From contig JACEVL010000129.1 of the NCBI GenBank assembly GCA_020284085.1, forward strand, positions 424,501 through 488,500: DNA of 64,000 nt. The letters are read 5' to 3'. The position numbers and the translations under genes are program-made. The notes beneath the pieces are model-generated. The model was not told the origin of the DNA. It was given only the letters and a program-made list of their open reading frames with translations, and searched no databases. This stretch comes from Aporrectodea caliginosa. Its lineage: Eukaryota > Annelida > Clitellata > Crassiclitellata > Lumbricidae. Shown in pieces: positions 52,613-62,517 of the stretch (positions are counted from its first letter, which is position 1; each line of letters starts with the position of its first letter).

Positions 52613-52766
52613 AGTCCAGCATTGAAATGGAATTGCTTGCTTCACCTGTGTGCAGATCGGCATCTGAATCGGACACTGACTGAAATGTGAAGAAGATGGT
52701 TGCTGTGATGACCAACCAGATGGCGATTCCACAGACAATCCACCGCCTTCTCCGTACGCCAACCAT
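37364..52766 (-). CDS. GalNAc-transferase-like gene, copy 3 (12 exons; exon 2 altered)
   Basis: Coding join (minus): 52766-52646, exon 2 (49552 or 49500)-49371, 48572-48397, 47544-47370, 44881-44802, 43787-43661, 42775-42658, 41523-41338, 40657-40526, 39966-39883, 38283-38125, 37726-37364. With the exon 2 acceptor homologous to the other copies, exon 2 is 182 nt instead of 181 and the frame closes. With an acceptor 52 nt downstream (CTCTATAG) it is 130 nt and the frame stays open, giving a predicted 616 aa. Catalytic and lectin motifs are all present: FHDSE, IDDCS, DSH, WGGEN, SRVAH, CLD, QVW. It could be a working gene with a shortened stem, or a decaying one. The other eleven exons show no damage, which favours function. 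Confidence 0.84.
37825..38045. repeat. (CCAT)n microsatellite, intron 11 of copy 3
   Basis: Paralogous to 16165-16325, with the CTTGCCTGAACCCATCC flank. Confidence 0.9.
38125..38283 (-). CDS. copy 3 exon 11
   Basis: 159 nt, acceptor GTTTCAG, donor AAG|GTAGTC. It encodes [20 protein letters not shown] and ends GSKWIHWK. The middle third differs strongly from copy 2 without any frame change. Confidence 0.83.
39131..39208 (+). mobile_element. L2-like LINE 3' end with (GAAT)n tail
   Basis: GGGAGCGCCTCTGAATAGGC then TTCTTGAAGGGGCGCTATAT and GAATGAATGAATGA. Nearly identical to the 3' end of SINE family 1. Confidence 0.8.
39505..39800. repeat. (CCAT)n microsatellite, intron 10 of copy 3
   Basis: Paralogous to 17563-17755, with the same intronic flank GCTTGCAAAGTGT before exon 10. 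Confidence 0.9.
39883..39966 (-). CDS. copy 3 exon 10
   Basis: 84 nt. It encodes [20 protein letters not shown] then [11 protein letters not shown] is conserved; donor CAA|GTAGGC. Confidence 0.83.
40375..40470 (-). repeat. SINE-like family 3 fragment
   Basis: GAATTGATCCGGTGAGATCC...GGCGCCACGCCATTTAAG; same site as 18294-18395. Confidence 0.55.
40526..40657 (-). CDS. copy 3 exon 9
   Basis: 132 nt; about three nucleotide differences from copy 2, one of them changing the protein (ELGIPD for ELGLPD). The surrounding introns are clearly more diverged. Confidence 0.88.
40783..40990 (+). mobile_element. tRNA-headed SINE, intron 8 of copy 3
   Basis: GGTAGTCTATTGGTTAGATC and GGGTTCGAACC; same insertion as 18715-18900, hence pre-duplication. 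Confidence 0.7.
41338..41523 (-). CDS. copy 3 exon 8 (metal-ligand His)
   Basis: 186 nt. It encodes [20 protein letters not shown], then [20 protein letters not shown]. Acceptor ATTGTAG, donor ATC|GTAAGT. Confidence 0.9.
41512..41730. repeat. exon 8 acceptor minisatellite, copy 3
   Basis: Units AATAACCATACCTNN, partner of 19412-19590; begins inside exon 8 as in copy 2. Confidence 0.78.
41735..42000 (-). mobile_element. L2-like LINE C-terminal fragment
   Basis: Partner of 19590-19885, with the same GGCGGTCGAGAGGAGATTGG block. Confidence 0.68.
42001..42350 (+). mobile_element. L2-like LINE fragment (plus), frameshifted
   Basis: Plus-strand codons [34 protein letters not shown] and, after a frame change near 42200, [19 protein letters not shown]. 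It abuts the opposite-strand fragment at 42000 and is absent from copy 2. Confidence 0.75.
42377..42525. repeat. (CTTC)n microsatellite, intron 7 of copy 3
   Basis: Paralogous to 20203-20343. Confidence 0.9.
42658..42775 (-). CDS. copy 3 exon 7 (WGGEN motif)
   Basis: 118 nt. It encodes [20 protein letters not shown], then [13 protein letters not shown]. Acceptor CTGTTAG, donor AGG|GTAAGC. Confidence 0.9.
42848..43240. repeat. GATAGTGTTTGGGGTCTATGA minisatellite, forward only
   Basis: More than a dozen units of about 25-30 bp (TATGAGATAGTGTTTGGG), all in one orientation, unlike copies 1 and 2. Confidence 0.85.
43661..43787 (-). CDS. copy 3 exon 6
   Basis: 127 nt. It encodes [20 protein letters not shown] and ends ATDPLR, with the last Arg codon completed by exon 7. 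Donor AG|GTAGGT. Confidence 0.88.
44112..44212 (-). mobile_element. (GATTAC)-tail LINE 3' end (minus)
   Basis: On plus GTAGTCGTAATCCTAATCG then ACTTCTATAAAGTGCCACTC and CACCAGCTTATTCACGAGCG. Confidence 0.62.
44310..44445 (+). mobile_element. L2-like 3' end
   Basis: GATGACTTTTCTTGAATAGG then CGCTATCTAAATG; counterpart of 22465-22640. Confidence 0.6.
44802..44881 (-). CDS. copy 3 exon 5 (80 nt)
   Basis: It encodes [20 protein letters not shown] then DWMEKT. Acceptor CTATAG, donor AA|GTAGGC. Confidence 0.84.
44996..45069. repeat. (GTT)n(CTT)n compound microsatellite
   Basis: About 9 GTT then about 14 CTT triplets, about 115 nt from exon 5 of copy 3. Confidence 0.93.
45335..45500 (-). repeat. 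SINE-like family 3 fragment
   Basis: Same order of blocks as 27126-27350 (GGGTGAGATCCTTCACC, GCCATTTAATGACCCCCGTG). Confidence 0.5.
45540..45625. repeat. GATCGATCG-rich segment
   Basis: CGATCGATCG words recur six or more times, and again near 46082-46120. Unexplained low-complexity sequence. Confidence 0.6.
45799..46023 (+). mobile_element. SINE family 1, best-preserved copy
   Basis: About 225 nt. A box TGGTGTAGGGG and B box GGTTCGAATCC match the pol III consensus exactly. The body contains GCCGCCGCGTAGGGACCCTG and TTCGGCGTGAAACTCCGATT, and the LINE-like 3' end precedes a short (CATA) tail. Confidence 0.88.
46650..46713. repeat. (CTC)n microsatellite
   Basis: About 21 CTC triplets with one interruption, directly before SINE family 2. 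Confidence 0.92.
46714..46967 (+). mobile_element. SINE family 2 copy with pairing acceptor stem
   Basis: Head of 61 nt: GGGGTGGCGTGACGGTTGAG to TTCGATACCCGTCACCCC. The ends GGGGTG and CACCCC pair, and the T arm ACGGG/CCCGT is perfect, but about 11 nt of the anticodon region is missing. Body GCTGACTCAGTCTTCCATTC, GAGCAGTAGGGCAGATGGGC, TGCGTACTTGTCAG; tail (ATT)n. Confidence 0.8.
46968..47018. repeat. (TTG)n microsatellite
   Basis: About 17 triplets following the ATT tail of the SINE. Confidence 0.92.
47140..47320 (+). mobile_element. LINE C-terminus and 3' end, GGCGCCATATAAATT type
   Basis: Codons [20 protein letters not shown] and stop, then GTGAGGCCCCCTTGTAACGG and GGCGCCATATAAATTTTCGT. 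The same family end is at 57085-57160. Confidence 0.72.
47370..47544 (-). CDS. copy 3 exon 4 (DSH motif)
   Basis: 175 nt, acceptor TTTATAG, donor [28 protein letters not shown] and the DSH motif are preserved; [19 protein letters not shown] replaces KGEVIIF. Confidence 0.89.
48000..48335 (+). mobile_element. LINE 3' end relic, (GATTAC)-tail family
   Basis: Coding relic [11 protein letters not shown] followed by CTCTTGAATAAGCAGAGGCC and GTTTACGATTACGATTACAG, a few bases from exon 3 of copy 3. Confidence 0.58.
48349..48395. repeat. short duplication of the exon 3 donor border
   Basis: GCATCGGCCTGTTGTACCCT is present at 48349-48372 and again, partly, at 48383-48398 (GGCCTGTTGTACCCT). A second potential donor 25 nt downstream results. 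Confidence 0.75.
48397..48572 (-). CDS. copy 3 exon 3
   Basis: 176 nt. It encodes [20 protein letters not shown], then [16 protein letters not shown] and VIDDCSKK. About 30 nt of the exon's 3' border is duplicated just downstream in the intron (48349-48377). Confidence 0.9.
49371..49552 (-). CDS. copy 3 exon 2 (frame-altered stem exon)
   Basis: By homology the acceptor follows 49553. Relative to copies 1 and 2 the first part has a 4-nt loss and a net 5-nt gain, so reading from that acceptor meets TGA within about 21 codons. From an acceptor at 49501-49502 (TCTCTATAG) the exon reads [20 protein letters not shown] and onwards to [11 protein letters not shown] in the right phase, with donor CT|GTAAGT. 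Confidence 0.75.
50489..52118 (-). mobile_element. non-LTR LINE, RT domain with one frameshift
   Basis: Minus-strand frames 52118-50943 and 51040-50597: [93 protein letters not shown] (catalytic YADD), [36 protein letters not shown]. One frame change near 51000. 3' tail (CTTA)n, seen as AAGTAAGTAAG at 50489-50503. Jockey/CR1-group LINE distinct from the others here; endonuclease absent. Confidence 0.88.
52268..52340 (+). mobile_element. SINE family 2, 3' fragment
   Basis: GGCTGCCATATAGTTAAATT and CTGCGTACAATAAACGAGTA leading into (ATT)n. Confidence 0.7.
52341..52611. repeat. (ATT)n(CTA)n(CCA)n(ATT)n compound microsatellite
   Basis: 270 nt of triplet repeats, 35 nt from the exon 1 donor of copy 3; seeded by the SINE family 2 tail. 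Confidence 0.93.
52646..52766 (-). CDS. copy 3 exon 1 (signal anchor)
   Basis: It starts [20 protein letters not shown] and continues TATIFFTF. Donor ACAG|GTGAAG. An acceptor-like CTAGTGCAG lies just upstream of the ATG, as in copy 1. Confidence 0.86.
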
Positions 52767-53154
52767 TTCCACTTAACTTCTGCACTAGACCAGTTATACA
52801 GATGTAGTGTAAGTTTCGTAAGTAATGTAAATTTATGCAGCTTCTATAAAAACCACAGGGATAATTTCCAGGCTTTCATGTATCAAGTGTAATCTAAACG
52901 ACGGTCTGCCATTACCCAAAACTGAGGGGATAGAATGCGTCAAGCTGCTTCGAAACATCCTACATGGTAACCTTTCTGTTTCGAACGATGTTAACTATAT
53001 TCGTTGTCTTATTAACCAATGGCATTTTCTTTACAACGAATAATAAAAACTAGACCAGGATGTCTCGAAGATGGACGCCATTGTCAATCGATTATCTTTT
53101 AAGTATCAGATAAGCACAACTTGCTTATGCTAGATTTCTTATCTCTGATTATAC

Positions 53155-53156
<2 letters not shown>

Positions 53157-53210
<54 letters not shown>
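53157..53210. repeat. (TA)n microsatellite
   Basis: About 27 units inserted relative to unit 1 near 11227. Confidence 0.95.
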
Positions 53211-53213
<3 letters not shown>

Positions 53214-54007
53214 CGCTGTTGAAAGGATCGCAGGTGGCAAATATGTTGAACGAGACATACTGCAGAAAAGCTAATAGCTCGAGCAGGCCTAACATTGTTC
53301 CACAAATCACAGTTCTCTGGCCACTGCATTCATTAGCTCTTGCCATCTGTACGTGAGGACAAGTATGGCTTACTCACATCGCAAGCGAAGATAACATTTA
53401 GTGCTACCTACCGTTAAAGCCATATTGCTTAAAAATTGTTTTGTGAATCAATGTAGGCTGTATAAGTTACAGTTAGTATTTCCTAACGTCTATTTGAGTT
53501 GTTTGTGTAGTTATCGATTGCAAGAAACATGTGTCCATAATCGTTCATGCATGGGCGTTTGCCATGTGCTAATAAAGGCTGCTCATAACTCGCTATAAAC
53601 AGCGCTGTACTCGTCGCATAATTGCCGTTTACCCGTGCCAGCATGCTTTCAAGTACAGCTGACAACTATAATACAATTCTGTTTCTAGATAGGCTAGTGT
53701 AAATGGCAATGGTAATGGTAATTACAAATTTATATAGCGCTACTTCAAGTGTGACTTATCAGCGGCGCTCCCGACTTAACATAGTGAACTTCGTCAAACA
53801 AAATGGTCTTCAAGCGTTTGCGGAAAAGAGGCAAAGAGAGGCTCAGAAGCTCATGTTGCAGATTGTTATGTATACATGTACTATAAGATAGGTTACCCTG
53901 TGATTCAAAGCAGCTTAATACTATCTAGCCTCTCAATTCCGGACAATGGCAGGCAGTCATCAAAATACTATAATCCTGCATTCTGAAAGATATGATTTGA
54001 TCCTTTA

Positions 54008-54009
<2 letters not shown>

Positions 54010-54043
<34 letters not shown>
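54010..54043. repeat. (TA)n microsatellite
   Basis: About 17 units, followed by TTATATATTTATAT. Confidence 0.93.
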
Positions 54044-54050
<7 letters not shown>

Positions 54051-54311
54051 TTATATATTTATATTTATTTATGCATTAAGATCGTCCACAAGTTATTGCT
54101 CTCCTTCTTCAATGTAATAAGTTTCGGTTTTGCCAACTGACTAATGTTAATTAAACGAAATTAATTAACTTAACAGGACATAATTTCAGACATCGCTGCA
54201 TCTCGTTCAGACTAACTGCGTGATGGTAAATTTATAAACAAGTGACTTAATAATTATTAATAAATAATTTCTGTCGTTATTTAATAATATTTGTAGTTTA
54301 CTTGGTATAAT

Positions 54312-54576
54312 GTGATATTAATGAAGAAAATCAGCTGGACGGAATATAAAAGAAATGAAGCAGTGATGGGAAAGATTGGAGAAGAAAGAACCCTGATACA
54401 CACAATAAGAGAGAGAGAGACAAAGAAAATGGATTGGACACACGTTGAGAGGAGATTCACTTCTAAGAACGGTCATCGAAGGAAAGTGCATGGAAGGCAG
54501 ACAAGAGGAAGACCAAGACAGATGATGCTGGATTTGGGTGATGACAGATGGATGCGGAAAGCTCAAAGAAGAGGCT
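54312..54576 (+). mobile_element. RTE-like LINE C-terminal fragment
   Basis: Codons MKKISWTEYKRNEAVMGKIG, EERTLIHTIRERETKKMDW, RQTRGRPRQMMLDLGDDRW: the WTDRVxNEEVLxRxGEERxLxxTIxxR and RGRxRxxxxD pattern of RTE-type ORF ends. Confidence 0.8.
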
Positions 54577-54580
54577 CAAC

Positions 54581-54765
54581 AGAGAGAGAGAAAGACAGAC
54601 AGACAGACAGAGAAAGAGAGACACAGAGACACAGAGAGAGAGACACAGAGAGAGAGACAGAGAGAGACAGAGACAGAGACAGCGAGAGAGACAGCGAGAG
54701 AGACAGCGAGAGAGACAGCGAGAGAGACAGCGAGAGAGACAGAGCCAGAGACAGAGAGAGGAGTG
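54581..54765. repeat. (GAGAGACAGC)n and (ACAG)n array
   Basis: The GAGAGACAGC decamer is repeated about five times at 54672-54735 within a GA/CA-rich tract, directly after the RTE fragment. Confidence 0.9.
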
Positions 54766-54987
54766 GCGACGTCGGACATTTAAACCTGCCTACGGAGATA
54801 GAGAACTAGAAGAAGACGAGAATATAATTTTATTCCTCTGATATTCTGAAAGTCCTGACTGAGAAGTCAACTTCTCGGGTTTCGCTCAGAAGCGATAAAC
54901 AAATTCTGTTGCATTAATAACTGGATTCATATTCCACACCGCGTCTAATGCATGTGCGCTTGTCAGATGCAAATGAAGGCTACATAC

Positions 54988-55397
<410 letters not shown>

Positions 55398-55559
55398 TAT
55401 TTATTTACCACCATGATAATAATGCAGGCACATAGTTCAAGCAATCGTATGCAGGGTGTCAATAGGTAAACCCAAAGGAACATATGGTTCCGCTAACTTA
55501 TAATACTTAATTATCATGTAGGGCTGTAGGCCTATAATACTACTGCATAAAGAAGAGAG

Positions 55560-55690
55560 TTAACTGGAAGGCGATTCACCTTGCCAGCATGCCCACAAGG
55601 AACCCATATACATGTAGGACTCCACTTTCCATATGGGACCAGTTCACAGCCCATATAGGTCCTGTCTAACGCCCATGGAAATGTTGACAG
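55560..55690 (-). repeat. CCATATGGG-type repeat (inverted)
   Basis: GCATGCCCACAAGGAACCCA, TCCATATGGGACCAGTTCAC, GCCCATATAGGTCCTGT; inverse relative of 15265 and 37138. Confidence 0.5.
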
Positions 55691-57084
55691 GGAATGAACC
55701 GCTCGCAATCTCTTCATTCTTGCAGTGTGAGAATTCTTGACAAGAGTACTCAAAATGTACTTGCCACAGTCTGATGATGGCCAATACCATTATTCGTCGA
55801 CTTCCACAAGTTCAAAGTTCAGAAGCTTAACAGGAATATCAATCGATGACCGAATTCTCAGCGCTTATTCGATCCTCGCCCGTACATTCCACGCGTTCGC
55901 AAAGTCAACAGAAACAAAAACAGGTGCACGAACTAGCGCCAAACAGGTGCTTCATTCAATCCACGCAGAGTCCAATGTTCGCTTTAATCTAGAAACTTAC
56001 TTAGTGCCACTGTCGATATGTACTAGCCAGGAGTCGGCTGTAGTCATGTGAAACGCAGAAACAAACAGAAACTCAGTCTAGTTACTTGAATTCGACATCT
56101 TAGTTATTATTCCCAGCTTGTTAAAATCCGTTGTCTCAATAAGTGGACTTAAACAAAAGCACGGATTGTTGTTCTGCTTGTGAGAGTAGCCACGCAACAA
56201 CCAGAAGATCGCCGCTCATCGCAGTAGGCCTACCTGAAGTCCACTAACAGAGACGCGTATTAAGTCTGCCCGCACAGGAATGAACGATAGGTCAATAGCC
56301 ATTCACTGAGCCACGTGCGGTATATCGATGTTTGATGCGCGTTGAGTATCTGCGATGGTTGACGAATATACAGTAGGCCTACGGTACGTATGCAAGTGCA
56401 TATGATGTAGAAAATACGGAATAAGCCTTAATACTTTAACGAAAACTCAAACTTATGAACACGAGATCCTCATCGGAACGCAAAGACCACTTCCAAGTCA
56501 CTTTGGTGCATGAAGGTAGCCTAGGCCTAAGGTTAGGCCTAAGTATAGTTTAATATCTAATCTATATCTATCACGATATCTGCACAACGGTAGGTCTGTA
56601 TGCAAATAATTATTTAGTCTTTGTGTAGAAACTTCAGCCTCGGTTACGTTATTATGTAGGCCCTATATCGATTATATGGGTGTAGTATATTCTTCTGTTA
56701 AGCGTAGTAGGCCTATCTGACTTGTTGCACAAGCTTTGCTCTCGAGCGTAGGCCTACTATAAAATTACGGATAGCAGGGTTGAAGATCAAGTAGATCATG
56801 AATAACCGATAGAGTGTCCTTTAATTTAACACCAACATAATACGCAACTATACTTCCACTATAATAATCGTATCCTGAAGACATCTCGAGTACACCATAG
56901 CGTAGCAACGCTCACCTGTGTGATATCTGTGGCCCATGATGCGGTGAAGTATGTGTTTGTACGCATTAAATCCAACTTAAAGGCCTTCTACGGCCTTGGG
57001 TGGATGTCTCACTGAAATAATAGGCCAGAAAATGTCTGAGACATGTGTTGGCATTGAGCGCCTTGCAAATGCAAGTGTAATAGT

Positions 57085-57155
57085 AATAGCTGCTGTCAGT
57101 TGACTGTGAGGCGCCCTTGTGACTGCATGGCTGTGTTTCGGCGCCATATAAATTG

Positions 57156-57247
<92 letters not shown>
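57085..57247 (+). mobile_element. LINE 3' end with (ATT)n expansion
   Basis: TGACTGTGAGGCGCCCTTGT then GGCGCCATATAAATTGTC and about 90 nt of ATT. Same end as 47250-47320. Confidence 0.72.
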
Positions 57248-57249
<2 letters not shown>

Positions 57250-57255
57250 TTATTA

Positions 57256-57452
57256 TTATTATTTTATTTTATATTTTTGCCCCGAGGTATACATGATCCA
57301 TCAGGGACTTAGAAACTATCCTAAGGTGTGCTATCAATCTGGAGTTAGTGGTCCTGGTCCCCGGTGCATGGTGCGAAAGTGCCCCTGAAGGCTACGGCAT
57401 TGAATCTCTGATTGCATATGGACAAACGCTGGAACAGGTGCACGGTCTCCAG

Positions 57453-57535
<83 letters not shown>
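57256..57535 (+). repeat. unidentified retroposon-like block with (ATT)n tail
   Basis: GAGGTATACATGATCCATCA...CGGTCTCCAGAGT followed by about 80 nt of ATT; position and tail suggest another retroposon. Confidence 0.45.
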
Positions 57536-57591
57536 CATGATTATTATTATTATATTATTATTATTATCATTATTATCAGACTTATAATGCG

Positions 57592-57642
57592 TCAGTCGAA
57601 AGCCAAGCGGAGGGCACCAGCTTATTCACGAGCGCTGCCATA
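57592..57642 (-). mobile_element. (GATTAC)-tail family fragment
   Basis: CGAAAGCCAAGCGGAGGGCA then CCAGCTTATTCACGAGCGC. Confidence 0.55.
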
Positions 57643-58316
57643 GGCTATGTGTAAGCCGTATATAACGGGTCTATGGGGACGGTCATGTCGACGCTGATGG
57701 CAACAGTGGATTTGCACATTTCGACAGTGCTGCCTATTAAGTCTGTCTTTTTTAAATAGGATTGACCCTTAGGTTCAAACCAATGTGGCAAAAGTCAAAG
57801 CCGAAATGTTAACAGCTCAGTGCTTATAATATTATTCAGAAATGTTAACTGCACACTCTTCGTCAAACTGTACTTGAACTTGTGACTAAAATTTCAGGTA
57901 TTAGAATGGTAAATGAAATCGTGTGCAATTGATTTGAATTAATCTATCAAAATTTCATACTATGCACACTGCACACTCCAGAGAAGTTAAATACACAGTA
58001 CAGTGAGTACACCCACACCCATACACACACACGCACGCGATATATATATATATAATTTATGTATGTAGTTTATGCCAAGTGTCACCTTCTTGATGCATCG
58101 TTTTGGAGTCCAGTAAGAATGCCGAGTTGCCGACTATTGCCGAACATAGTCGAGTTTTATTCGTCGTCGGTGATTTTTAAATACGGATCTTCTAACTGCA
58201 TTTAAAAACAAGGATGTCACTTTTTTTCTTAAAACCGATACGAGTTTCATGATACGCCTTGATTTGTTTTGAACGGTGGCCTAGCCTCACTTTTTGTCTT
58301 ACGTCTATTTGAAGAC

Positions 58317-58432
58317 ATGTCTGTCTGTCTTTCTGTCTGTCTGTCTTTCTGTCTGTCTGTATGTATGTATGTATGTATGTCTGTCTGTCTGTCTGTCTGT
58401 ATGTCTGTCAATCTGTCAATCTGTCAGCCTGT
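58317..58432. repeat. (TCTG)n/(TATG)n microsatellite
   Basis: GTCTGTCTGTCT with an internal TATGTATG patch. Confidence 0.92.
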
Positions 58433-58603
58433 GACAGACTCAAAGACTGAAAACGACAGACCGTATTTAGAAGCAAATATCACTTTCAGTCAGTCTATCT
58501 GTCCGTATGTCTACATGTCTCACTGTCTCCCTTCCACTCTCTTTCTGTTTACCCCTCTGCCTGGTTGTCTGTCTCATTCACATATTGAACACGTATCATG
58601 GGT

Positions 58604-58860
58604 CAGGGAGATGGTTGAATGGTAGCACGCTGGCACAAAGATCAGACGAGGGTTCGATACCCACTAGTCCCATAAGGTTGACTCAGTCTTCAACTACCTG
58701 TGGGCGACTGTAAAAGAGCAGTAGGACCGATGGGCACCTTGCAGGCTGCCATACAGTTAAATTCGACCCCTGTCAACTTGATATGATCTTCTATTTTTAC
58801 CATACCATGTAATCGTACTGCGTACTTGTCAGTATGAATTAATAAACGAATATTATTATT
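58604..58860 (+). mobile_element. SINE family 2, full-length copy
   Basis: A box TGGTTGAATGG and B box GGTTCGATACC match the pol III consensus. Body GACTCAGTCTTCAACTACC, AAGAGCAGTAGGACCGATGG, ATACAGTTAAATTCGACCCC, GCGTACTTGTCAGTATG and a short (ATT) tail. Confidence 0.85.
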
Positions 58861-59060
58861 AAACATGATTACGAGAAATCAAAGACGACTACGTGTAATT
58901 GTCACAATTGTCACAGTTAAAGCAAAGCAATAACCACATCAACAAACATCCAACCAATGCAATAAATATCGACGTTTTCAGTTCGTATATTCTAACAAAA
59001 AAGTAGTCAAATAAAAACGGTGAAAAGCGACGGATTTAAAGTCTATACAAGTGGAGATCG

Positions 59061-59240
59061 GTAGTCGATGGGTTGGCGTGTAAGGCTTGTAAATCGAAGG
59101 TTACGGGTTCCAGTCTCACCCAAGGCGGTCACTGTGTAGGGACCTTAGCAAGTACTTATGCAAAGTTGCTCAGCGCCATTGATGTTCTGTCGTATGGTCT
59201 TCTGCACTTCTGAACGTTGGAAGGAGGGCAATATACAATA
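59061..59240 (+). mobile_element. tRNA-headed SINE, further family
   Basis: GTCGATGGGTTGGCGTG and GGTTACGGGTTCCAGTCTC resemble degenerate A/B boxes. The body has GTAGGGACCTTAGCAAGTAC and TGCTCAGCGCCATTGATGTT, akin to the 18715 family. Confidence 0.55.
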
Positions 59241-59299
59241 TAATTCTATTGTTTTTACAACACATTCCTATATACAGTTATAAAAACAACAGTAATAAC

Positions 59300-59437
<138 letters not shown>

Positions 59438-60042
59438 CAATCGGCCAATTTCGTTTATTCTCAGTATCAAGCTGACAGGTCGCAACTTGTAAAAAAATGA
59501 TAATAGTGGCAAGAGTAGTAGTTGTAGTAGTGGTGGTGGTGGTAGTAGTAGTAGTAGTATTGTAATAACAATATAATAATATGTTGTAACCAGCGTTTTT
59601 TTCTATAAAAAATTCCTGAACTGAACAAAATTCAGAACAATTATGAAAGGGTTCCGTGGACCATAGGAGCATATTTTATGCTAATATCTTTATATTATAT
59701 ATATCAATATCAATAAACATTTAAAACACTGAATTAAATTAAAGTAACTAAAAGCATTTATTAAAATTTTTAATTAACTAAATTTTTTTTTAAAGCTGAA
59801 AAGGTCCAGGAACGCAGTTCCGGAGCGTTCCGTCTGAAAACAGTTGTAGCTGCTGATGTTGCCTTTTGTTACTGCTGTCTTGGCTAGTTTAGACACCTAG
59901 AAAAAAGAACAAATATCCAATTAAAACTAAGGTCTTGTTACATTTTCCCCTCCTCCCTCCTTCCGCTTCTTCTTCCTTCTCCTCCTTCTCTTTCTTCTTC
60001 TCCATCTTCCTTCTCATCAACATCTTTGTCATCATCGTCGCC

Positions 60043-60126
<84 letters not shown>

Positions 60127-60127
60127 A

Positions 60128-60157
<30 letters not shown>
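60043..60157. repeat. (CAT)n microsatellite
   Basis: About 38 CAT triplets; one CAA interruption near 60126. Confidence 0.95.
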
Positions 60158-60159
<2 letters not shown>

Positions 60160-60660
60160 CATCACTTTGCTGCAAATTGTAATCTATAAATTATTTAAAC
60201 ATTCCACTTATAATATAATAGTTGGCTATAATTCACAGGTTGCAGTAAATTATTGCCCAGCTATCGAATAATATTAATACATGTAGTAAGTTGTTAAAAA
60301 AAACTGGTGCAATGTCTCATTCTGAAAACACCATCAGAAAAGCTGTTACTTAATATTTTTGATTGATTGCATATGATAATCGACTGTTATTGGTTTCAAT
60401 GATGAAATATATGTATCAAAATTTCTTTACGTTCTACCTTTAGTGTTTCGTCGGTTTAACATGTTCTGTGGTTGTTTTTCATTTCTACATTCTGAAACAA
60501 GAGTAAAACAGGCATTGAAATATTGGTTACTTATAAGATGGCTTATCACATCAGTAGACCAGTTACGTATTTCCTATAGGTTTAAAGATAGTGTTTGAAA
60601 AGCTCTTTGTATACAACCATATTAGAATAGCATGGAGCGCCTTACAGAGATTTCTGCACC

Positions 60661-60746
60661 ACACACATAAACACACACACAAACACACATACACACCTAT
60701 CCACACACACATACACCTCCACACCTACACACACCTACACACACCT

Positions 60747-60800
<54 letters not shown>
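60661..60800. repeat. (CA)n(TA)n compound microsatellite
   Basis: Degenerate ACACAC/CCTACACACA array passing into TATATA. Confidence 0.92.
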
Positions 60801-60801
<1 letters not shown>

Positions 60802-60964
60802 ATGATAAAAAATTAAACATGGCCATAAACAAAATTTGACATGGCCATTGAACGGATATAAAGAAATGCGTCTCAGGATGGCTTGAAAGAGGTTCTAAAT
60901 TGTGACAAGAACGAGGAAGAAGAGAAGGTACGAGGTGATGGTGATGATGATGATGGCTCGTAAA

Positions 60965-61085
60965 TAAAGAAAAACGAGGGACTGAGAACAGGTGCTTCCG
61001 GAGCAAAGTCCTTCGTACCGTTCAAGTGTTAATCAATGATGCTGTAGAGGCAGTGAACAGGGCACTTTTTCAAAATATCTTTTTG
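60965..61085. repeat. dispersed repeat, also at 63302-63410
   Basis: GAGAACAGGTGCTTCCGGAGCA... and TAATCAATGATGCTGTAGAG are repeated with changes at 63305 (GAGAACAGGTGCTTTCTAAG, TAATCAATGACGTCGTAGGG). Family unknown. Confidence 0.55.
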
Positions 61086-61324
61086 AAAAAAAATGATTTC
61101 TTGGGCTGCCACTGACAAATAGTTCGTATGCTTATATATATATACATACATACATATATACATACATACATATGTGTGTGTGTGTTTGTGTAAGTATGTG
61201 TGTGTGTTTGTATTAGGACACTAAACTCAATCATCAAATATTCGTTTATTCAAAAAGCTAGTTGACAAAAGACGCAACTAGTTATACATGATATATGCAT
61301 ATATATATACGATATATATACGGT

Positions 61325-61428
<104 letters not shown>

Positions 61429-61937
61429 ATGTATGTATGTATGTATGAGCACGGATCGGAATCAAAGTAGGCCTACTAATGCGGATTCATTATTTGCCGA
61501 ATGAAAGCCTGTTTGTGATTGCCTACTGGCTGCAATCAGAGAAGATAAATATTGACTTGTTCGCAGTCCTCTCCTACTCACTGTATATTGCATATATAAC
61601 GATCAAACATCGGTCTTTGTTTTACGAATTCGTCGCCATCGATGTGCAAATAGTCCCTTTGTCAGTGACCTAAATTACGCCGGACACCTCCAGTTTTTAC
61701 ACAATAGGCCTACTAAATTGACCTCAGGTGAAAGGGTCACAGGCCATCTGTCAACAGGAATCTACGGTTGTGCGTCGGTGTGCCATTGGTGACTCTTTTT
61801 CTAGTTTACTGTGCATTGTTTTCTACTTGAGTCGACTTGCAAATGACAAATAAAATTATATACATGAAGGCCAGTACAGCGAAAGTGCTTTTGTAAGATA
61901 GGCCTACATAAAATGCGCTATATTAAGTGTCCTCATG

Positions 61938-62111
61938 CATACATAAATACATACATACATACATACGTACATACGTACATACATACATACATACATACAT
62001 ACATACATACATACATACATACATACATACATACATACATACATACATACATACATACATACATACATACATACATACATACATACATACATACATACAT
62101 ACATACATACA
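61938..62111. repeat. (CATA)n microsatellite
   Basis: About 43 units with two CGTA variants; no SINE family 1 body precedes it here. Confidence 0.96.
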
Positions 62112-62189
62112 GGACTAATCAATACGACCTGGACGCCGCAATATCAATGGGCCACATATCTCCGACAGCTTGGACTTCTAATGTTTCAA

Positions 62190-62517
62190 CACCATGTCGG
62201 GACGCTTCCACCATTATTTGCCAATTATTTTACTGAGAAATGCTACTGTGCATGACTATAATACTAGATTTAAATATAATTACTGGTTTGAGATCTGTAG
62301 GACTATTATAAGACAATCCAGTGTTAGAATTGAAGGCCATCAATTATGGAACTCCATTGATGCTACGACTCGTGATTTGCATAGTTATAATGTGTTTAAA
62401 TCTGCATTTAAATCATGCTTGCTTGATCAATACTTGATGCTATCTGAATGTCCTAAGAACGCTTTGATTAACTGTCATTATTCTTATCTCATTGATTTAA
62501 TTTCTTTGATAACCTAA
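62190..62517 (+). mobile_element. CR1-like LINE C-terminal fragment
   Basis: Codons HDYNTRFKYNYWFEICRT, SVRIEGHQLWNSIDATTRDL and VFKSAFKSCLL then stop: the HxYNTR...GxxLWNxI...FKxxLK ending of CR1-like ORF2. Confidence 0.78.

Larger units (their letters stand above)
37301..54950. repeat. tandem duplication unit 3
   Basis: Gene copy 3 with upstream sequence. Last recognisable match to unit 1: 54870-54945 against about 13500-13570. Beyond this no unit homology was seen. Confidence 0.8.

Noticed and set aside
52289..52772. Long Asn/Ile/Val/Gly frames beside exon 1 of copy 3
   Set aside because: Read-through of a triplet microsatellite; only the membrane-anchor codons are real.
55532..56051. 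Overlapping 73- and 104-codon frames upstream of copy 3
   Set aside because: The minus frame lies in a CCATATGGG-type repeat; the plus frame has no recognisable domain or splice context.
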